Of a DNA stretch of 64,000 nucleotides, positions 12,480-25,200 are shown piece after piece. The first letter of the stretch is position 1, and every line of letters starts with the position of its first letter. This DNA is from Yamagishiella unicocca (taxonomy: Eukaryota > Chlorophyta > Chlorophyceae > Chlamydomonadales > Volvocaceae), in contig BDSL01000008.1 in the NCBI GenBank assembly GCA_003116995.1, positions 310,001 through 374,000 on the forward strand, written 5' to 3'. A program made the translations under genes and the position numbers. Under the pieces are notes generated by a model. That model made no database searches and had not been told where the DNA came from. It saw nothing but the letters and a program-made list of their open reading frames with translations.

Positions 12480-14360
12480 ACAAGAAGTGGCCATCACCAC
12501 TCAGGTAGAAAACTATTGCTGCTACCGTGTCCGCGTCTGGCGCTGCCTTGTTGCTCTTGCAGTGGTCGGTGTGCTCGAAGGGCACCTTGCGGTGGTGCCT
12601 GTCCGCAGGCTGGGCAACTGGGCGGTAGCGGTGGCGCTGCAGGCTGGCCTGCGTGTTCGGCCGGTACCCGGTGGTTGCCCCCGCTCGTGGTCGGTCGCTG
12701 GCCCCGGTGGCCCGTGTGGGGCTGTGGCTGGTGCAAGCCCCTCTTGGCTCTGAGCAGTGCGTTTAGGATGTTGTTGTCCTGGTTGCTCTCAGTGCGATTG
12801 ACCTCCGCCGCTTAATTAACTCCCCCGGTTGTTCCGCGCCGGCCGGCGGTTGCGGTGCCTTGCCCAGCTGGGGGACCCAACCTGGAGTGCCGTGCGCTCG
12901 CGAGCAGTTGACTGCGGTTCCTGATCTTTGTGCCCGCCTGCGGGGTCTAGCTCAGCTCGGTGTGCCGCCGACCAGGTGGGGTGCTGTCGGGGCCACACGT
13001 CCGTTCCTCCGTGTGCTCGGTGGTCGCTTACGGTGTGCTGGCTGATCCCTGGCTGGCCTGGAGGGCCTGAGTGGCTCCTGCCTGGTGCTCGGGCTACTTG
13101 TCCACCTATCTTGACGCCTTATGGGCCCGGGGCTGTATTTTGGCTTTTTCTCCCGGGCAGTTAACTCCGCCTAGTTGCTCTTATTGTCTGCGACCGTGTT
13201 GGTGGGTGTGATTGGGGCGCCGTCTGTCCGGAATTGCGTTTTCCCCTTCCTCGTGGCCGTGGTCTGTTGGGACTGCCCGTCGTGCTGCAAGTTCCCTTTG
13301 TGATCGGTTGTTCGGGGGGGGGCGTCTTTCCGTAATTGGATGGTGCCCTGGGCCGCCGGGGGGTTCCTGCCCCAGCCCGACGGTCCGGGCTGACGGCTGG
13401 TCCCATCGGTGTTCCAGCGGTGGGTCTTGGGCTACCTGGGTCGTCCCTTTTCGTCAGGGCGCTGCCCTCTCGGGCGCGGCGAGATCTCCTGCTTTTCCCC
13501 AGTGCCCGTTTGGGCCTTTGATGGCTGCTAGATCTGGCTTGTCGCAGGGTGCGGACCCGGTCTGGGTCGAATGTGGGCTGGCGTGCTGCCTGCCGGTTGT
13601 CCGCCTGCCCGACCCCACCGCCAAGTTCGCGACCGTGCTGCAGCTAGCCGGCCGCCGCTACTGCTGCTCCGGGAGCAAAGCACGCCGCTTTCATTCAAGC
13701 TGCGTACGACGTGCCGCTCGCCCCGGCGGCCGCGACGGTGGTTCTGGTGGGGCTGCACACCGCCCCCTCCCCGCCTGGCCATCAATGATTTTCCCAGGAT
13801 CCCCGTGCGCGCGGCGCAGCTGGCCCGGGGGACCCCAGCCGCTCCGTGCCGTGCGGGGACCTCATGGCAGCTGGCGGACGTCGGCACCATTTCTGGGAGT
13901 GCCCGGTGGCCGACAGCCCTCGCGAGCGAGGAACTTGAGGAAGCGGTAGGCGGTGCGGTCGTCTTGGTGCCTTCGCATATGCGGTTGGTGTTGCCCCTCC
14001 CCCTCGGAATTACCCCTTGGTTTGGGACGCCGTGTGTCTGGCTGCGGTCGCGGCCGTGGGCCTTCGTCTCCTGTTCCGTGCATGGGGGGCAGGTTTGGCA
14101 CGCTCTTCCTGTGTCGCTGTGGTCGTTTCTGTCAACTGCCTATTGTTGCTGGGCCCTTGGCCTTCTCCGTACCGTGTTTTTTGGTGCCTTGCCTCTGTCC
14201 TTGTTGGTGTTCCGTGCCTCCGCGGCCCGTGCATCGGACGGAGCTTTGCGTTTCGTCGGTTGGTGGCTCTCGCCTTTCTGTCGTTCGCCCCGCTTGTCCT
14301 GGGCCTGCACGGGTCTGTCCAGCGTATCTGTGGTTTTCGAGATTTATTTGTGCCCTTTAA
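12480..14360 (+). mobile_element. Decayed L1-type LINE 3'-end remnants
   Basis: Frame-broken coding debris. Near 13875-13915 one frame reads GRRHHFWECPVADSP. This resembles the zinc-binding motif after the reverse transcriptase of plant and algal LINEs (zf-RVT style, H-FWxCPVA). Near 14017 a frame reads VWDAVCLAAVAA. A second, similar block near 12750-12815 reads DVVVLVALSAIDLRR after a stop. Two blocks 1.1 kb apart suggest two truncated copies in tandem. Stops and frameshifts mean no functional protein. The identification rests on short motifs only. Confidence 0.5.
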
Positions 14361-15255
14361 GTCGTCTGCTGGGTTCAGCCCCGGCTCTCATATACCGGTA
14401 CCGGTAGTGAGGCCACGGCCATGGGCCCCTCTTCTCGTCCTGAGTTCGCCCGGGCTTGAGGACACTGTAACGTCTTATCGACATCGGTGTACTGGTGCAC
14501 TGGTGTACCTTATGGTTCGATTCATTCTTAGGCATGGGGATGTTACAGGGACCCAAGAAATGCTGTTTCCGCTCGTTTTAGGCCAATCGTTATTAAATCC
14601 TCGCCGGCACTATAATGACGATAATGATGTCTGAACCGTCACTTTGAAACGGCACAAGGCCAGACTCCACAAAGCAGCTGCGGGTTCCGTAAGCTAGGTT
14701 CTGCACGGAAATCGTACATTTGGCTCGAGTCATTGTTTCGGGCGCGCTCCCTGTTTCGGCATCCTGGGTTTTCCTTGTTCCGACCTAGGCCTAGGCCTGG
14801 CATTTGATTTGTACTTAGATGTTGCCAGCCTCGCTCCGCTGTTGGGGCGGGTCCGTTCTTTTTCCCCCTTGGGTCGCTCGTCTAACGGCGGAGTGGGGCG
14901 CGCGCCTCTCCGTGGGTCTGTTAGCTTATTGCTTTTTTTTGCCGTTTTCGGCCGCGCCGCGTGTTCGATGCTTGTATTTTGTGCGTGACGGCACGCGGCC
15001 GCGCCCTCGTCGGCTGGCGGCGCAGCGCCGTGCAGCGGGTTTCTCGGCTGTTGTTTGCGCTCTGCAGTGTAAGGTCCAAGTTAGCGGTCTCTCCGGCCCC
15101 TCCCTTTCCTTTTCAAGCCAAGACTCCATCGGCACCGCGAAGCATCAATTACGGGACGCTGTAGTACAGAAACACCGAAAATATGCATCGTAATTATGCA
15201 CCGTAAATATGCACCAGAGGTGTGCACCGTATAAATAGGTACCGTATCGTTATGC
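14361..15255. other. Spacer with LINE-tail-like sequence, no gene recognised
   Basis: The stretch from about 14400 to 14485 shares GTTCGCCCGGGCTTGA and flanking bases with the repeats at 15256-15475 and 15608-15865. The rest shows no recognisable coding or RNA feature. Confidence 0.4.
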
Positions 15256-15475
15256 TGACACCATTGGACGACGGCCGCCGTGGACGGCCGAAGCCAAAGC
15301 GGAAGCCGGCCGTGCTGCGCATCGGGTAGGGGTGCACCCATAACAATATCCTTAAGAATTTGCAGTGTTACAAGCTCGTGGCATGCTTTAACAAGGTGGT
15401 AGCCCATCACATCAACATGGGCCCCGCTTCTTGTCCTGAGCTCGCCCCGGCTTGGCGACACTGTAGTATATTTGG
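15256..15475 (+). repeat. Long direct repeat, copy 1
   Basis: Begins with ATTGGACGACGGCCGCCGTG and continues through GAAGCCAAAGCGGAAGCCGG to a CACATCAACATGGGCCCC and GGCGACACTGTAG end. Copy 2 follows about 350 bases downstream in the same orientation. Confidence 0.75.
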
Positions 15476-15607
15476 CAAATCATAGGTGTGGGAGCAAGCC
15501 TGGGCAGGTTACAGGGATCCACGGAAATTGATTGCGTCATGCACCGTAAGTAGACACCGTTGGTGCCGTTGGCTACGTACCCTTGGTGCCGTTGGTTACG
15601 TACCTTG

Positions 15608-15865
15608 ACATCATTGGACGACGGCCGACGTGGACGGCCGAAGCCAAAGCGGAAGCCGGCCGTGCAGCGCATAGGGTAGGGATGCACCCATACGTCGAGA
15701 GAAATATTTATAAGGTGTTGCAGTATTCGCAAGCCCGGGCAAGCCCAGGACGAAGGGGGGGGCATGGGCCATGGCATGCTTCAACCATGAAGTAGGTCAT
15801 CACATCAGCATGGTCCCCTCCTCTTGTTTTGGGTTCGCCCGGGCTTGAAGACACCGGAACATCTA
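15608..15865 (+). repeat. Long direct repeat, copy 2
   Basis: Matches copy 1 over the ATTGGACGACGGCCG...GAAGCCGGCCGTG block and again over CATCACATCAGCATGG...CGCCCGGGCTTGA. The middle differs, holding an extra segment with a CAAGCCCGGGCAAGCCC run. A non-autonomous retroelement tail is one explanation. Confidence 0.75.
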
Positions 15866-16243
15866 AAACGGCAAGACCTTTGTGACGTATCGCACGCCAC
15901 CTTTTTTTCTGGCGCGCTCTTATGCCAACATTAACTTTTGGCAAGTTATATATTAACAAATGCAAAACTGCGACAAGGCAATGTCGTGAAGCGAAGGCGA
16001 CCATTGTACTGCGCACCATGCTTTCAAAGTTTCAATGTCTCCTCGCGGCGCCTCCATTGGTGTACTACTCCATGTCTCAGCAGCTACTGCGACGTAGCAT
16101 GCATCAGTGTATCAGACGAGTACGTGCCTAACGTGCGACGACCGTATTGGACGTTTGGATTCCTGTCAAAGATTTCCATGGCATGTCGCCTCTGATGTCT
16201 CAGAGAGCATAGGATCGCACACTCGCAGGAAGATTAGTGTGTT
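15866..16243. other. 5' flank of kinase B, no gene recognised
   Basis: This AT-richer stretch precedes the proposed kinase B start. It may hold the promoter, but no clear TATA or other box was identified. Confidence 0.35.
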
Positions 16244-19200
16244 ATGAGTCGCTATCCGACGAAACTCTTCTGCGGCTGTTTTGGGGGCGTGCCAACTGTG
16301 AGCCCTTCACAAACTCCGCCAGTGAACTGTGGAGATAAATATGCAGCGGACAGGCAGCGCGCTGCACAGGAGGTACCTCGAGGAACCGCCCCAGTCGCGT
16401 TTCAGGTGCAAAGCGATGGCGCAGCACGAGCTTGCGCCATAGCTGACCGTAACCAGCCCATGTGATGGCATGCAGGTGCTTAACTCACTTCGGGCACGCC
16501 TTGCTTGTTCGGACTCGTGCTGGGCCGCGCGACTGAGCGCGGGCGCCTCAGAAGTTGCGGAGGCATGCGACGCAGGCTTAGTTGGGTAAGTCGCACCGTA
16601 CGAAGGAGCCACAGTATGAGAAGGACGCTGCTGCTCATGGTGCCCGCCTCGACTTCGCGCCCGCTGGCTTCCCTTCTCCGCGCGCGCGTTTTATGTATCG
16701 TCCCCCGCCCGGGCCACGTTGTTGCCCCATAGATTGACATACGAGACAAGAAAGCATGAGGGCACGGACAGCCTTCTTCATCCCATCTTCAGGACGCCTC
16801 CTGCTTCGCATTGCCCGCGATAATCCGTTATCCACACGCCCCTCCTGCCCCTGCCATGTCCCTGCTCCTCAGCCCTCCTAAACACGCTCCACAAACACTG
16901 ATTCCTCTGCTTGCACGCTTTTATATTTTCCCGCACCTTAAACTCGCCTCCCGGCGATGTACTTACTTGCCCCCCATCCTCCCCGTCCCGTCCCCATCCC
17001 CGCTCTAACCGTTCAGCCTTATGGGTGCGACCAGGGACCCAGATGGCCAGACCTCCCTGATCGTACTGGCCAGTGTGGGCCCTGCGTCGCCGTCCCTCCC
17101 GCTGGGCGAGTTGCTGGCTGTGCCGCAGCAGGCGATGAAGTGCGCCTCGCAGCTGGAAGACAAGCCGCCACCGCCTCTTTCGCTGCCGCCGTGGGAGGTA
17201 GGAGGGGAGACGAGCAGGCAGCCTCGCTTTGCGACCGTGTTCTGCGCCAAGAAGGGAACAGTCGGGTTCGGTCGCAGGTTTGACGGGGGTGGGTGGCTGG
17301 AGGGACGCCGGGCAGCAATGGAGGGCAGAAGCTCCACGCCTCGTCGAGGGTGGTGGAAGCTGCCGAAGGGTGCTTACCTCTGACGGCGCTGCCGGTGGTG
17401 GCGCTTAGGGAGGTGCTTGGCGGCGATATTGGTGGGGGTGGGGGTGATGGCGGTGAAGCGAAGGGAAAGGGTGATGCGCGTGTGTTTGCGCGTGTCGTAC
17501 GGTGGCGGCCAGGACAGGGCCTCCGCACCAGCCCTCCCCAGCTTCCATGCCAATATTCATGAAATGGCATCGCCACCGCAGAAAATTGCATGTACAGCAA
17601 GACTCCACAGCCTTTCGATCCGTACGGATCTTCGCAGTTTGCCATATTGCCCCCTCCCGTCGGCGCCCGCTGAAGCCCGCCCCCCCTCCCCTCCCACCCG
17701 CATGTCCCCCTTCCCCTCCCGCCGCCCCCATACTCTCCTAACCGCCTTCCCCCCCTGGAGCAGCCCCCCCGGTCCCTGCTCCCCACGGCACCGCAGCAGC
17801 AACAACAGCAGCAGCAGCCGCGACCCAAGAACCAGGACCAGCCGCAGCAGCGGAGCCCGCCGTCACTCCCGGCCGCACTGGCCCCCCAAGGCCCCTCTGC
17901 CGACTTCGTCGTGCTGTGCGATGAGGCCTGGCAGCGCGTGCTCGGCGGCCTGCAAGCCACCTGCCCGACATCCGGACCCAGGCGCTGGCACGTCATCCTG
18001 GTGCCGCTGTGTTTCGGAGCGGAGCTGGCGGGGGCGATGCTGCTGGCGCTGCCTGCCGGCAGCAACAGCAGCGGCGCGCTCGAGCTCATCGGCGGGCTGA
18101 AGACCAGCGGCGGTGACGACGCGGCGGCCTCGCGCGCCCCCCTCCTGGAGCCGCTGTTGAGCCAGGGTGGGCTCTTGGAGTCCCTGGGGGCATGCGTGGC
18201 GGAGTGCTGCCTGGGGCCGATACTGTCAGCCGTTGAGCAGGTGTGTGGGGTGTATATATGTGGTGGGGGCTGTTAGTTTTCTACCGCGAACGTGTATGTG
18301 TGCGAGCTTTGTCTGCACCCCCGCTCCAACACGCACCCGCGGTGCCGTCCTGCGCTCCCCCGTGGGAGCTTTGTCTGCACCCCCGCTCCAACGCGCACCC
18401 GCGGTGCCGTCCTGCGCTCCCCCGTGGGAGCTTTTTCTGCACCCCCGCTCCAACACGCACCCGCGGTGCCGTCCTGCGCTCCCCCGTGGGAGCTTTGTCT
18501 GCACCCCCGCTCCAACACGCACCCGCGGTGCCGTCCTGCGCTCCCCCGTGGGAGCTTTGTCTGCACCCCCGCTCCAACACGCACCCGCGGTGCCGTCGTG
18601 CGCTCCCCCGTGGGAGCTTTGTCTGCACCCCCGCTCCAACACGCACCCGCGGTGCCGTCCTGCGCTCCCCCGTGGGAGCTTTGTCTGCACCCCCGCTCCA
18701 ACACGCACCCGCGGTGCCGTCCTGCGCTCCCCCGTGGGAGCTTTGTCTGCACCCCCGCTCCAACACGCACCCGCGGTGCCGTCCTGCGCTCCCCCGTGGG
18801 AGCTTTTTCTGCACCCCCGCTCCAACACGCACCCGCGGTGCCGTCCTGCGCTCCCCCGTGGGAGCTTTGTCTGCACCCCCGCTCCAACACGCACCCGCGG
18901 TGCCGTCCTGCGCTCCCCCGTGGGAGCTTTGTCTGCACCCCCGCTCCAACACGCACCCGCGGTGCCGTCCTGCGCTCCCCCGTGGGAGCTTTGTCTGCAC
19001 CCCCGCTCCAACACGCACCCGCGGTGCCGTCCTGCGCTCCCCCGTGGGAGCTTTGTCTGCACCCCCGCTCCAACACGCACCCGCGGTGCCGTCCTGCGCT
19101 CCCCCGTGGGAGCTTTGTCTGCACCCCCGCTCCAACACGCACCCGCGGTGCCGTCCTGCGCTCCCCCGTGGGAGCTTTGTCTGCACCCCCGCTCCAACAC

Positions 19201-22200
19201 GCACCCGCGGTGCCGTCCTGCGCTCCCCCGTGGGAGCTTTGTCTGCACCCCCGCTCCAACACGCACCCGCGGTGCCGTCCTGCGCTCCCCCGTGGGAGCT
19301 TTGTCTGCACCCCCGCTCCAACACGCACCCGCGGTGCCGTCCTGCGCTCCCCCCCCCGCTCCACTCCCCTCCCTCGGTTGCCCCTGCCCTCCCCCCCACT
19401 CCCCTTCCCTCGTTGCCCCCCCACTCCCAGGTCTGCAGCAGCTGCAGCCTTGTCGAATCCGCCTCCAGCCTGCACGAGCTGTCTACTGCGCTGACAGTCG
19501 CCCTGACCTCCAATCTGTCAGAAGCGCTTCACGTCGACCTAGGAGTGAGGCTGGCACTGCTGCCGAGCAGGGACGCGCTCCAGGGAGTCTTGTTCGAGGA
19601 CGCGGTGAAGCTACGCACGACCGGTGGCGGTGGTGCTGGCGGTGGTGGTGGTGGGGGGGGCCCGTTCCAGCGCTCTGCCTCGGTGTCGTTCATCATGCAC
19701 GGTGCGGGCGGTGCGGCCGCTCAGCAGCCCTCTCCGCAGGCTTCCACGCGGGGGCCTGCCGGTTTGAGTCAGCGAGACGGGCGTGCTTCCTGCGGCCCAA
19801 TGACATCGGTGACGCGGCTGCACGGAGCCGTCGCGACCGGCACCAGCGGCGGCGGCATCGGCTTCAGCAGCTCGGCCAGGGTGTCGGTACTGCAGGCCGC
19901 AGCCGCCAGGCGAGTTCTCGTTCCCGCAAGAGGGGCAGCGGAAGTTTGTTTGTTCCCGCAAGAGGGGCAGCGGAAGTTTGTTTGTTCCCGCAAGAGGGGC
20001 AGCGGAAGTTTGTTTCAGCTTAAGGGGCAGCGGAAGTTTGTTTCAGCTTAAGGGGCAGCGGAAGTTTGTTTCAGTTAGGGGAAAGCCAAGGTTTGCAATG
20101 CTTTGAGGGTCTGTGCCCCTTCGTCGTGGGCGAGTGGTGGGGTACAGCAGGAGCGTCGCTGTGGCACCAAGGCAGCGGTTGGGACGGGTTGATGATGCAG
20201 CGCCCTGCACCCACAGCCCCGAGCCGCGCGTTTTCCATGTCACATACCGCCACACGCCCATTTGTCCATCCTGCTGTGCGGACACCCACCCTCCCCCATT
20301 GACCCGCACGTCCCGGCACGCAGGGCGGCGGCGGTGGCCGCAGTGCCGGTCAGCGCAGATGATGAGCTGGCCTTGGCCACAGCGACCCACGGGTCGCTGA
20401 TGGATGGCAGCGGCCACCTGGCGGGCGCGGCGGACAGCGCGCCTTCCCCGACAGGAGCGAGACGCGGCGGCGCGCGGACGACCCAAAGTGGCAGGTCCCA
20501 AATACGGGTGAGCGCAATGCCGCTGCTTTTTGCCGTTGCTGCTGCTGTTGCTGTTGCCGCTGCTGCTGCGATGTGTCAACAGGAGCGCGAGGGGTGGGAG
20601 GGCTGCAAAGGAAACCCGTGTACGAAAGAAAACCCGTTTAGGATAATTAGACGTTTGGAGATGCATGCTGGAGAACTTGGTTGAGGAAGCTAAAGTCGGC
20701 GGTCGTATGTCGAGCTTGGGGCTGGGAGGGCTAGATCTGGGGTGCGGCCGCGGGACCCTGGCCGACCTCGCGGTAGGGTCCCGCAGGGAAATGGACCGGG
20801 ACTGTGCGTGTCGGCGCCGGGCGTGTACCGTATCGAAGGTCGACGGGGGGTAACGGATGTGAAGTCGTCCGTCGGAGAAGACGAAGCGGTTAGTTGCCAA
20901 CTTAGGCGGGCGACGTGCCTAATCGGGTATGCAACACGTTTGCCTGATTAGGCCCATATTTATTGGTTGTGTGTCGGTTTCGCGGTTGCGTCTGGCAGGG
21001 GGGCCATTGCGGTACGGAGGTGGATGCAGCTGTCGTGCTGTTTGGGAGCGTTTTTTGTAGCGCCCATAGCGGAGAACGGGACAACCACTCACGCATCCCA
21101 GCGTTGTTACATGCATCACGTTACGTGCCCCCAAGTCCGACGCTCTGGACATTCACCTCCCTCATCCGCGTCGCCAGGTACTGATTCGACCCAACCCACG
21201 TCCACCTCTACCTCCTGCCGCTGTTACGAGGACCCGTGGGTCGGAACGCCCCTGCTGCCCTCCGCACGGGCACCCGCAACCCCTCCCCCTAACGCGGCTC
21301 CCCTCACCCCTCTCCGCGGTTATACGCACCCCTAAACCCTGAGTCCTAAACCCTAAACCCTGCCTGCCCAACCCACATCGCTCCCACCCTGCCTGCCCAA
21401 CCCTGCCTCACACCTGAACCCCAGGCGACCACGTTCTCCCTGGCCTGCACCCTTGCTGCCAAGCTGCTGTCAGCCCCCAACGCCGACGTCGGCACCGGCG
21501 CCTCCAACCTCCGCGCCAGCTCCTCCGGCCTGTTTGCCAGCATGGGCATTGCCGCCGCCGCCGCCGCTGCCCACCCCCCCCTGCCGCACCTCGCCAGCGC
21601 CGTCATCGCCAACGTCGCCACATACCTGCACGACGCGGAGCAACCCACCTCGGACGTCTTCATCGTGTTTCGGCGCTCCGGAAGCGCGCCCTGCCCGGCC
21701 TCGCTGGTTGCAATTGCGGGCTGGTCGCCACCCGCGGCCTCCGCCCGCGGCAGCGGCATCGGCACCGGTACTGGCGGCGGCGGCGGCGGCAGCCGACTCG
21801 GCCTCCCGCCCAACGCGGACCCGCTCGCCCCCCACTTGAGCCATACCCCGGGCCATACCGTGGACCGGCGCGACAAGGCCGGGAGACCGCTGGCGGGCGC
21901 CGGTGCCGCCACCACCGCCGGTGCCACCGCCACCGCGGCCAGTACCTGCGTCATCCACGCCACCGGCACAACCAGTATGTCGCTTGGCCCGTGGGATGCG
22001 ACCGCCGCGCCCGCCCCGGCTCCCGCCTTTGTGGTGTACCTCACGAGCGCGCTGCCGCTGCCGCCGCAGCTGCTGGTCGCTGTGCGGGACAGGGGCTCGG
22101 CCCTGCTGGAGGTGCGGGTGGGGCGTGTGGTCGAGGGGTCTTGCGAGGTGCCCTCTGCCTGAGCAGTTGCTGGTGCTGGAGATGATGCCCTGCGCCCCCC

Positions 22201-25200
22201 CCCCGTTATACTCATCCGTAACTCATCAGTGACGCATCCGTGTCTTGTATCCGTGACCCATCCGTGACTCATCCGTGCGACATTTTCCTCGCATCCACGG
22301 GTCTTCCTCGAAACCCTGCCCCCCACTGGCTTCTGAGACCAGTACCACCCCTTACTCCTTTGCCGCCTCACTGGTGGTCGCCGGTCGCTGCTGCTCACTG
22401 CCTTCCCCACCGCACCACCCACCTGCCTTCCCCCCCACACCACCACCACCTAGGTGCCCGCCGAACATGCGCCAACTATTTCCCCTCAACGGGTTTTTTG
22501 CCACCCGCCCCCCCCCCCCACCTACCTGCCTTCCTCCTCGGACCGCAGGTCCTGCTGCCCGCAGCTGGGCGCGCTCTGGCGGGAGCCGTCCAGGACGAGT
22601 GGTCCTACCTGGGCGCAATCGTGTGCGGCTCCATGCCGTCTAACGGCCCCCTGAGCAACACCGCGGCCAGTGAGGACGTGTCCACGATGTCTGCCCGCTC
22701 GTACCACCAGCTGGGCGGGGGGGAGCGCCCCATGAACCTGAAGCTGAGCTCCCGGAACAGCACGGGCACGGGCATGGCGGGTGAGGTTGCGCTGCTGCCG
22801 CTGCTGCTGCCGCCGCCACGGCCGCCGCTGCCACTGCTGATACCGCGGATGCTGCCTCCCGCTTAGGGTTTAGGTTTTAGGGTTTAGGCCAGCGCTGGGT
22901 GCCTTGTGGGTGCCGCTGCTGCCGGTTTGGGCTTTGGCTGCCGGCCGTCGGCGCTCTCTTGTATGTGGGTTGGTGGAGGGGCGCCGTGCTGCCTCGCAAC
23001 CCAGCTCGCTCGCCGGCAAGCAACGCCCGGAGCTCCCACCCGTCGTCTGCCTCAGCTGCTGCTGGACTCAAGACTCGGCTGTTCACGCCTGATGACCCTG
23101 TGCTTTCCGGTCCCTCTTCGTAACAGCGATTTTAGCCAACGCGTGCCCCATACCCTCAACTACCTCCCCCCTGTCCTTTCCGGTCCCTCTTCGTAACAGC
23201 GACGCGAACCACCGCGTGCCTCATGCCCTCAACTACCTCCCCACGCCCACCGACCGCCTCCCCCCGCCCACCCCATCCGCTACCCACGCCCGCCAGCAGC
23301 TCCGACGCACCAGGAGGCGGCGCAGTCGCCCCACAGCATGCGGTCCCTCCGCTCGCCGGGCACAACGGCAGCCGCGCCGGCGCTAGGCCCCACCCTGGAC
23401 CTGGTGGGTGGCTTCGGAGCCCGGGCTATAGCCAGTGGGCCCTCCGGCCCCCAGCCGTCGATGTCCCCCTCAAGCCCCGCCAGGGTAATCGGCTCCGGAA
23501 CCATCTCCAGGTACGCCGCCGGAGGGGCGGCGGAGCGCACCCCGCGCGCTTCGGAGTCGCCGCTGATGGCGGCGGCACCGAACGCCAGCGGCGAGCGATG
23601 GCCACGTGGGGTCAGCGTGTCGTACACCAGTGCGAGCGGCGCTCGTACGCTGACCGGCGCCAGCCGTGCCGCTCGCGGCGCGGTGGGGCCCGGGACCTCC
23701 ATCTCCCGTCACCACACCTCCAGCGGCTTCGTGACCGTCCCAGACCGCCCGCAGCATGCCCCGGTGGAGACGACCCAGAGCCAGCACTTTGACGCCTCAA
23801 GCTTCCTGACCACCACGGGCCTTATGGGCCTGGATGAGGACGGCCCCGCCAGCGGCAGCATGGCCTTACGCAGCGGCGGTGGCGGTGGCGGCGGCGGAGG
23901 CGGCGGCAGCTCGGAGACTACAGCAGGTGCCTTCCTCACCACGGTGCTGTCGGATGCGCGGGACATGGCCAAGGCGGAGCGGCAGGTGCAGCTGGACATC
24001 ATGGTGTCTACATTCCACAGCGCGCTCTACAAGGCGCGCAACGACGCGGGGACGCTGGCCGGGTGAGAGGCCGGGGCCGGGTCGGGAGGGGGTTTCAGGG
24101 TTTCAGGGTTGTACGGCCCGAGGTAGGTGGGTAGGTGGGTGCATGGGTGGGTGGGTGGGTCCGGTCCAGTCCGGTGGGTGAAGGAGCAGTCCTCCCCACC
24201 CACCGGGTACCTCCGCTTAGGGGAACCCCCCTTAACCCCGTCACCCCCTCAAATCCCTCAACCACCTCAACCACCTCAACTCCCTCAACCGACTCAACCC
24301 CGCAGCGCTCACGCAGAGGATGACATACGCGCGCTGCGGCTGGTAAAGACCATCGGCCAGGGCGGCTGCAGTGTGGTGCTGCTGGGCCGCCTGCACTCCA
24401 TGCCCGTGGCCGTCAAGGTCATATTGCCGCCCGAGGAGGACGCAGAGGATGTCTCGCAGCAGCAGCAGCAGCCGCCCCCCGCGCTGATGGGCACCGACGG
24501 CACCACCAGGAGCACCAACAACAGTGTCCTGGTGTCCGACAGGACGGACGCGACTGGTGCGGGGCCCGCCTGGGCGAGGCCCCTGCCCGCGGCGCGGCAG
24601 CTGCAGATGCGTGTGCTGATGCGCGGTGCTCGCGAGCTTGCGGTCATGACGTCCATCAGCCACCCTGCGATAGTGCAGGTGCGTGTTTAGATGCTCGATA
24701 CAGGATACTCCGTATACCCGAAAGGGGATCAACATGATCCCAACATGATCCCCAACATGTCCCCAACATGATCGTGGGAGGTAATGCCGTGTGCGTGTGC
24801 TGCTGCTGCTGATGATGATGATGACGATGCCGCTGCGCAGGTTTACTCGTTCTGCACGCGTGTGGTGGTCGTTCACTCCCAAGGTGGCACCCCGCAGCTG
24901 GATGTGGTGCCGGAGGGGGCGGCGGTGACAGGTGGGTGGGGGGGCATGGGAGCGGGGGCGGGGGCGGGGGGATGTGGGTAGCGTCACTGAGCTGGTCCGC
25001 ACAGGGGCGGGCGGGAGCAGCTGGGACGGGCAAGGACGAGCAGGGCTCGGATGGCGAAAACAAAGGGTTTTGAGGTCGAGGACTCGTTGAGCACCCGATC
25101 GATAATCCGATCGGACGTGTTTTCAGGGTTTGCTTAGCTTACACCAGATCGCTACACACTTTGCAAGCTGTCGCTGAGGCGCGGTGTAGCGCAACATCAA

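Noticed and set aside
18167..20051. Very long ORFs (up to about 620 codons) on both strands
   Set aside because: They are read-through of the 62-bp minisatellite in several frames. The flanking exons splice around it in a consistent phase.
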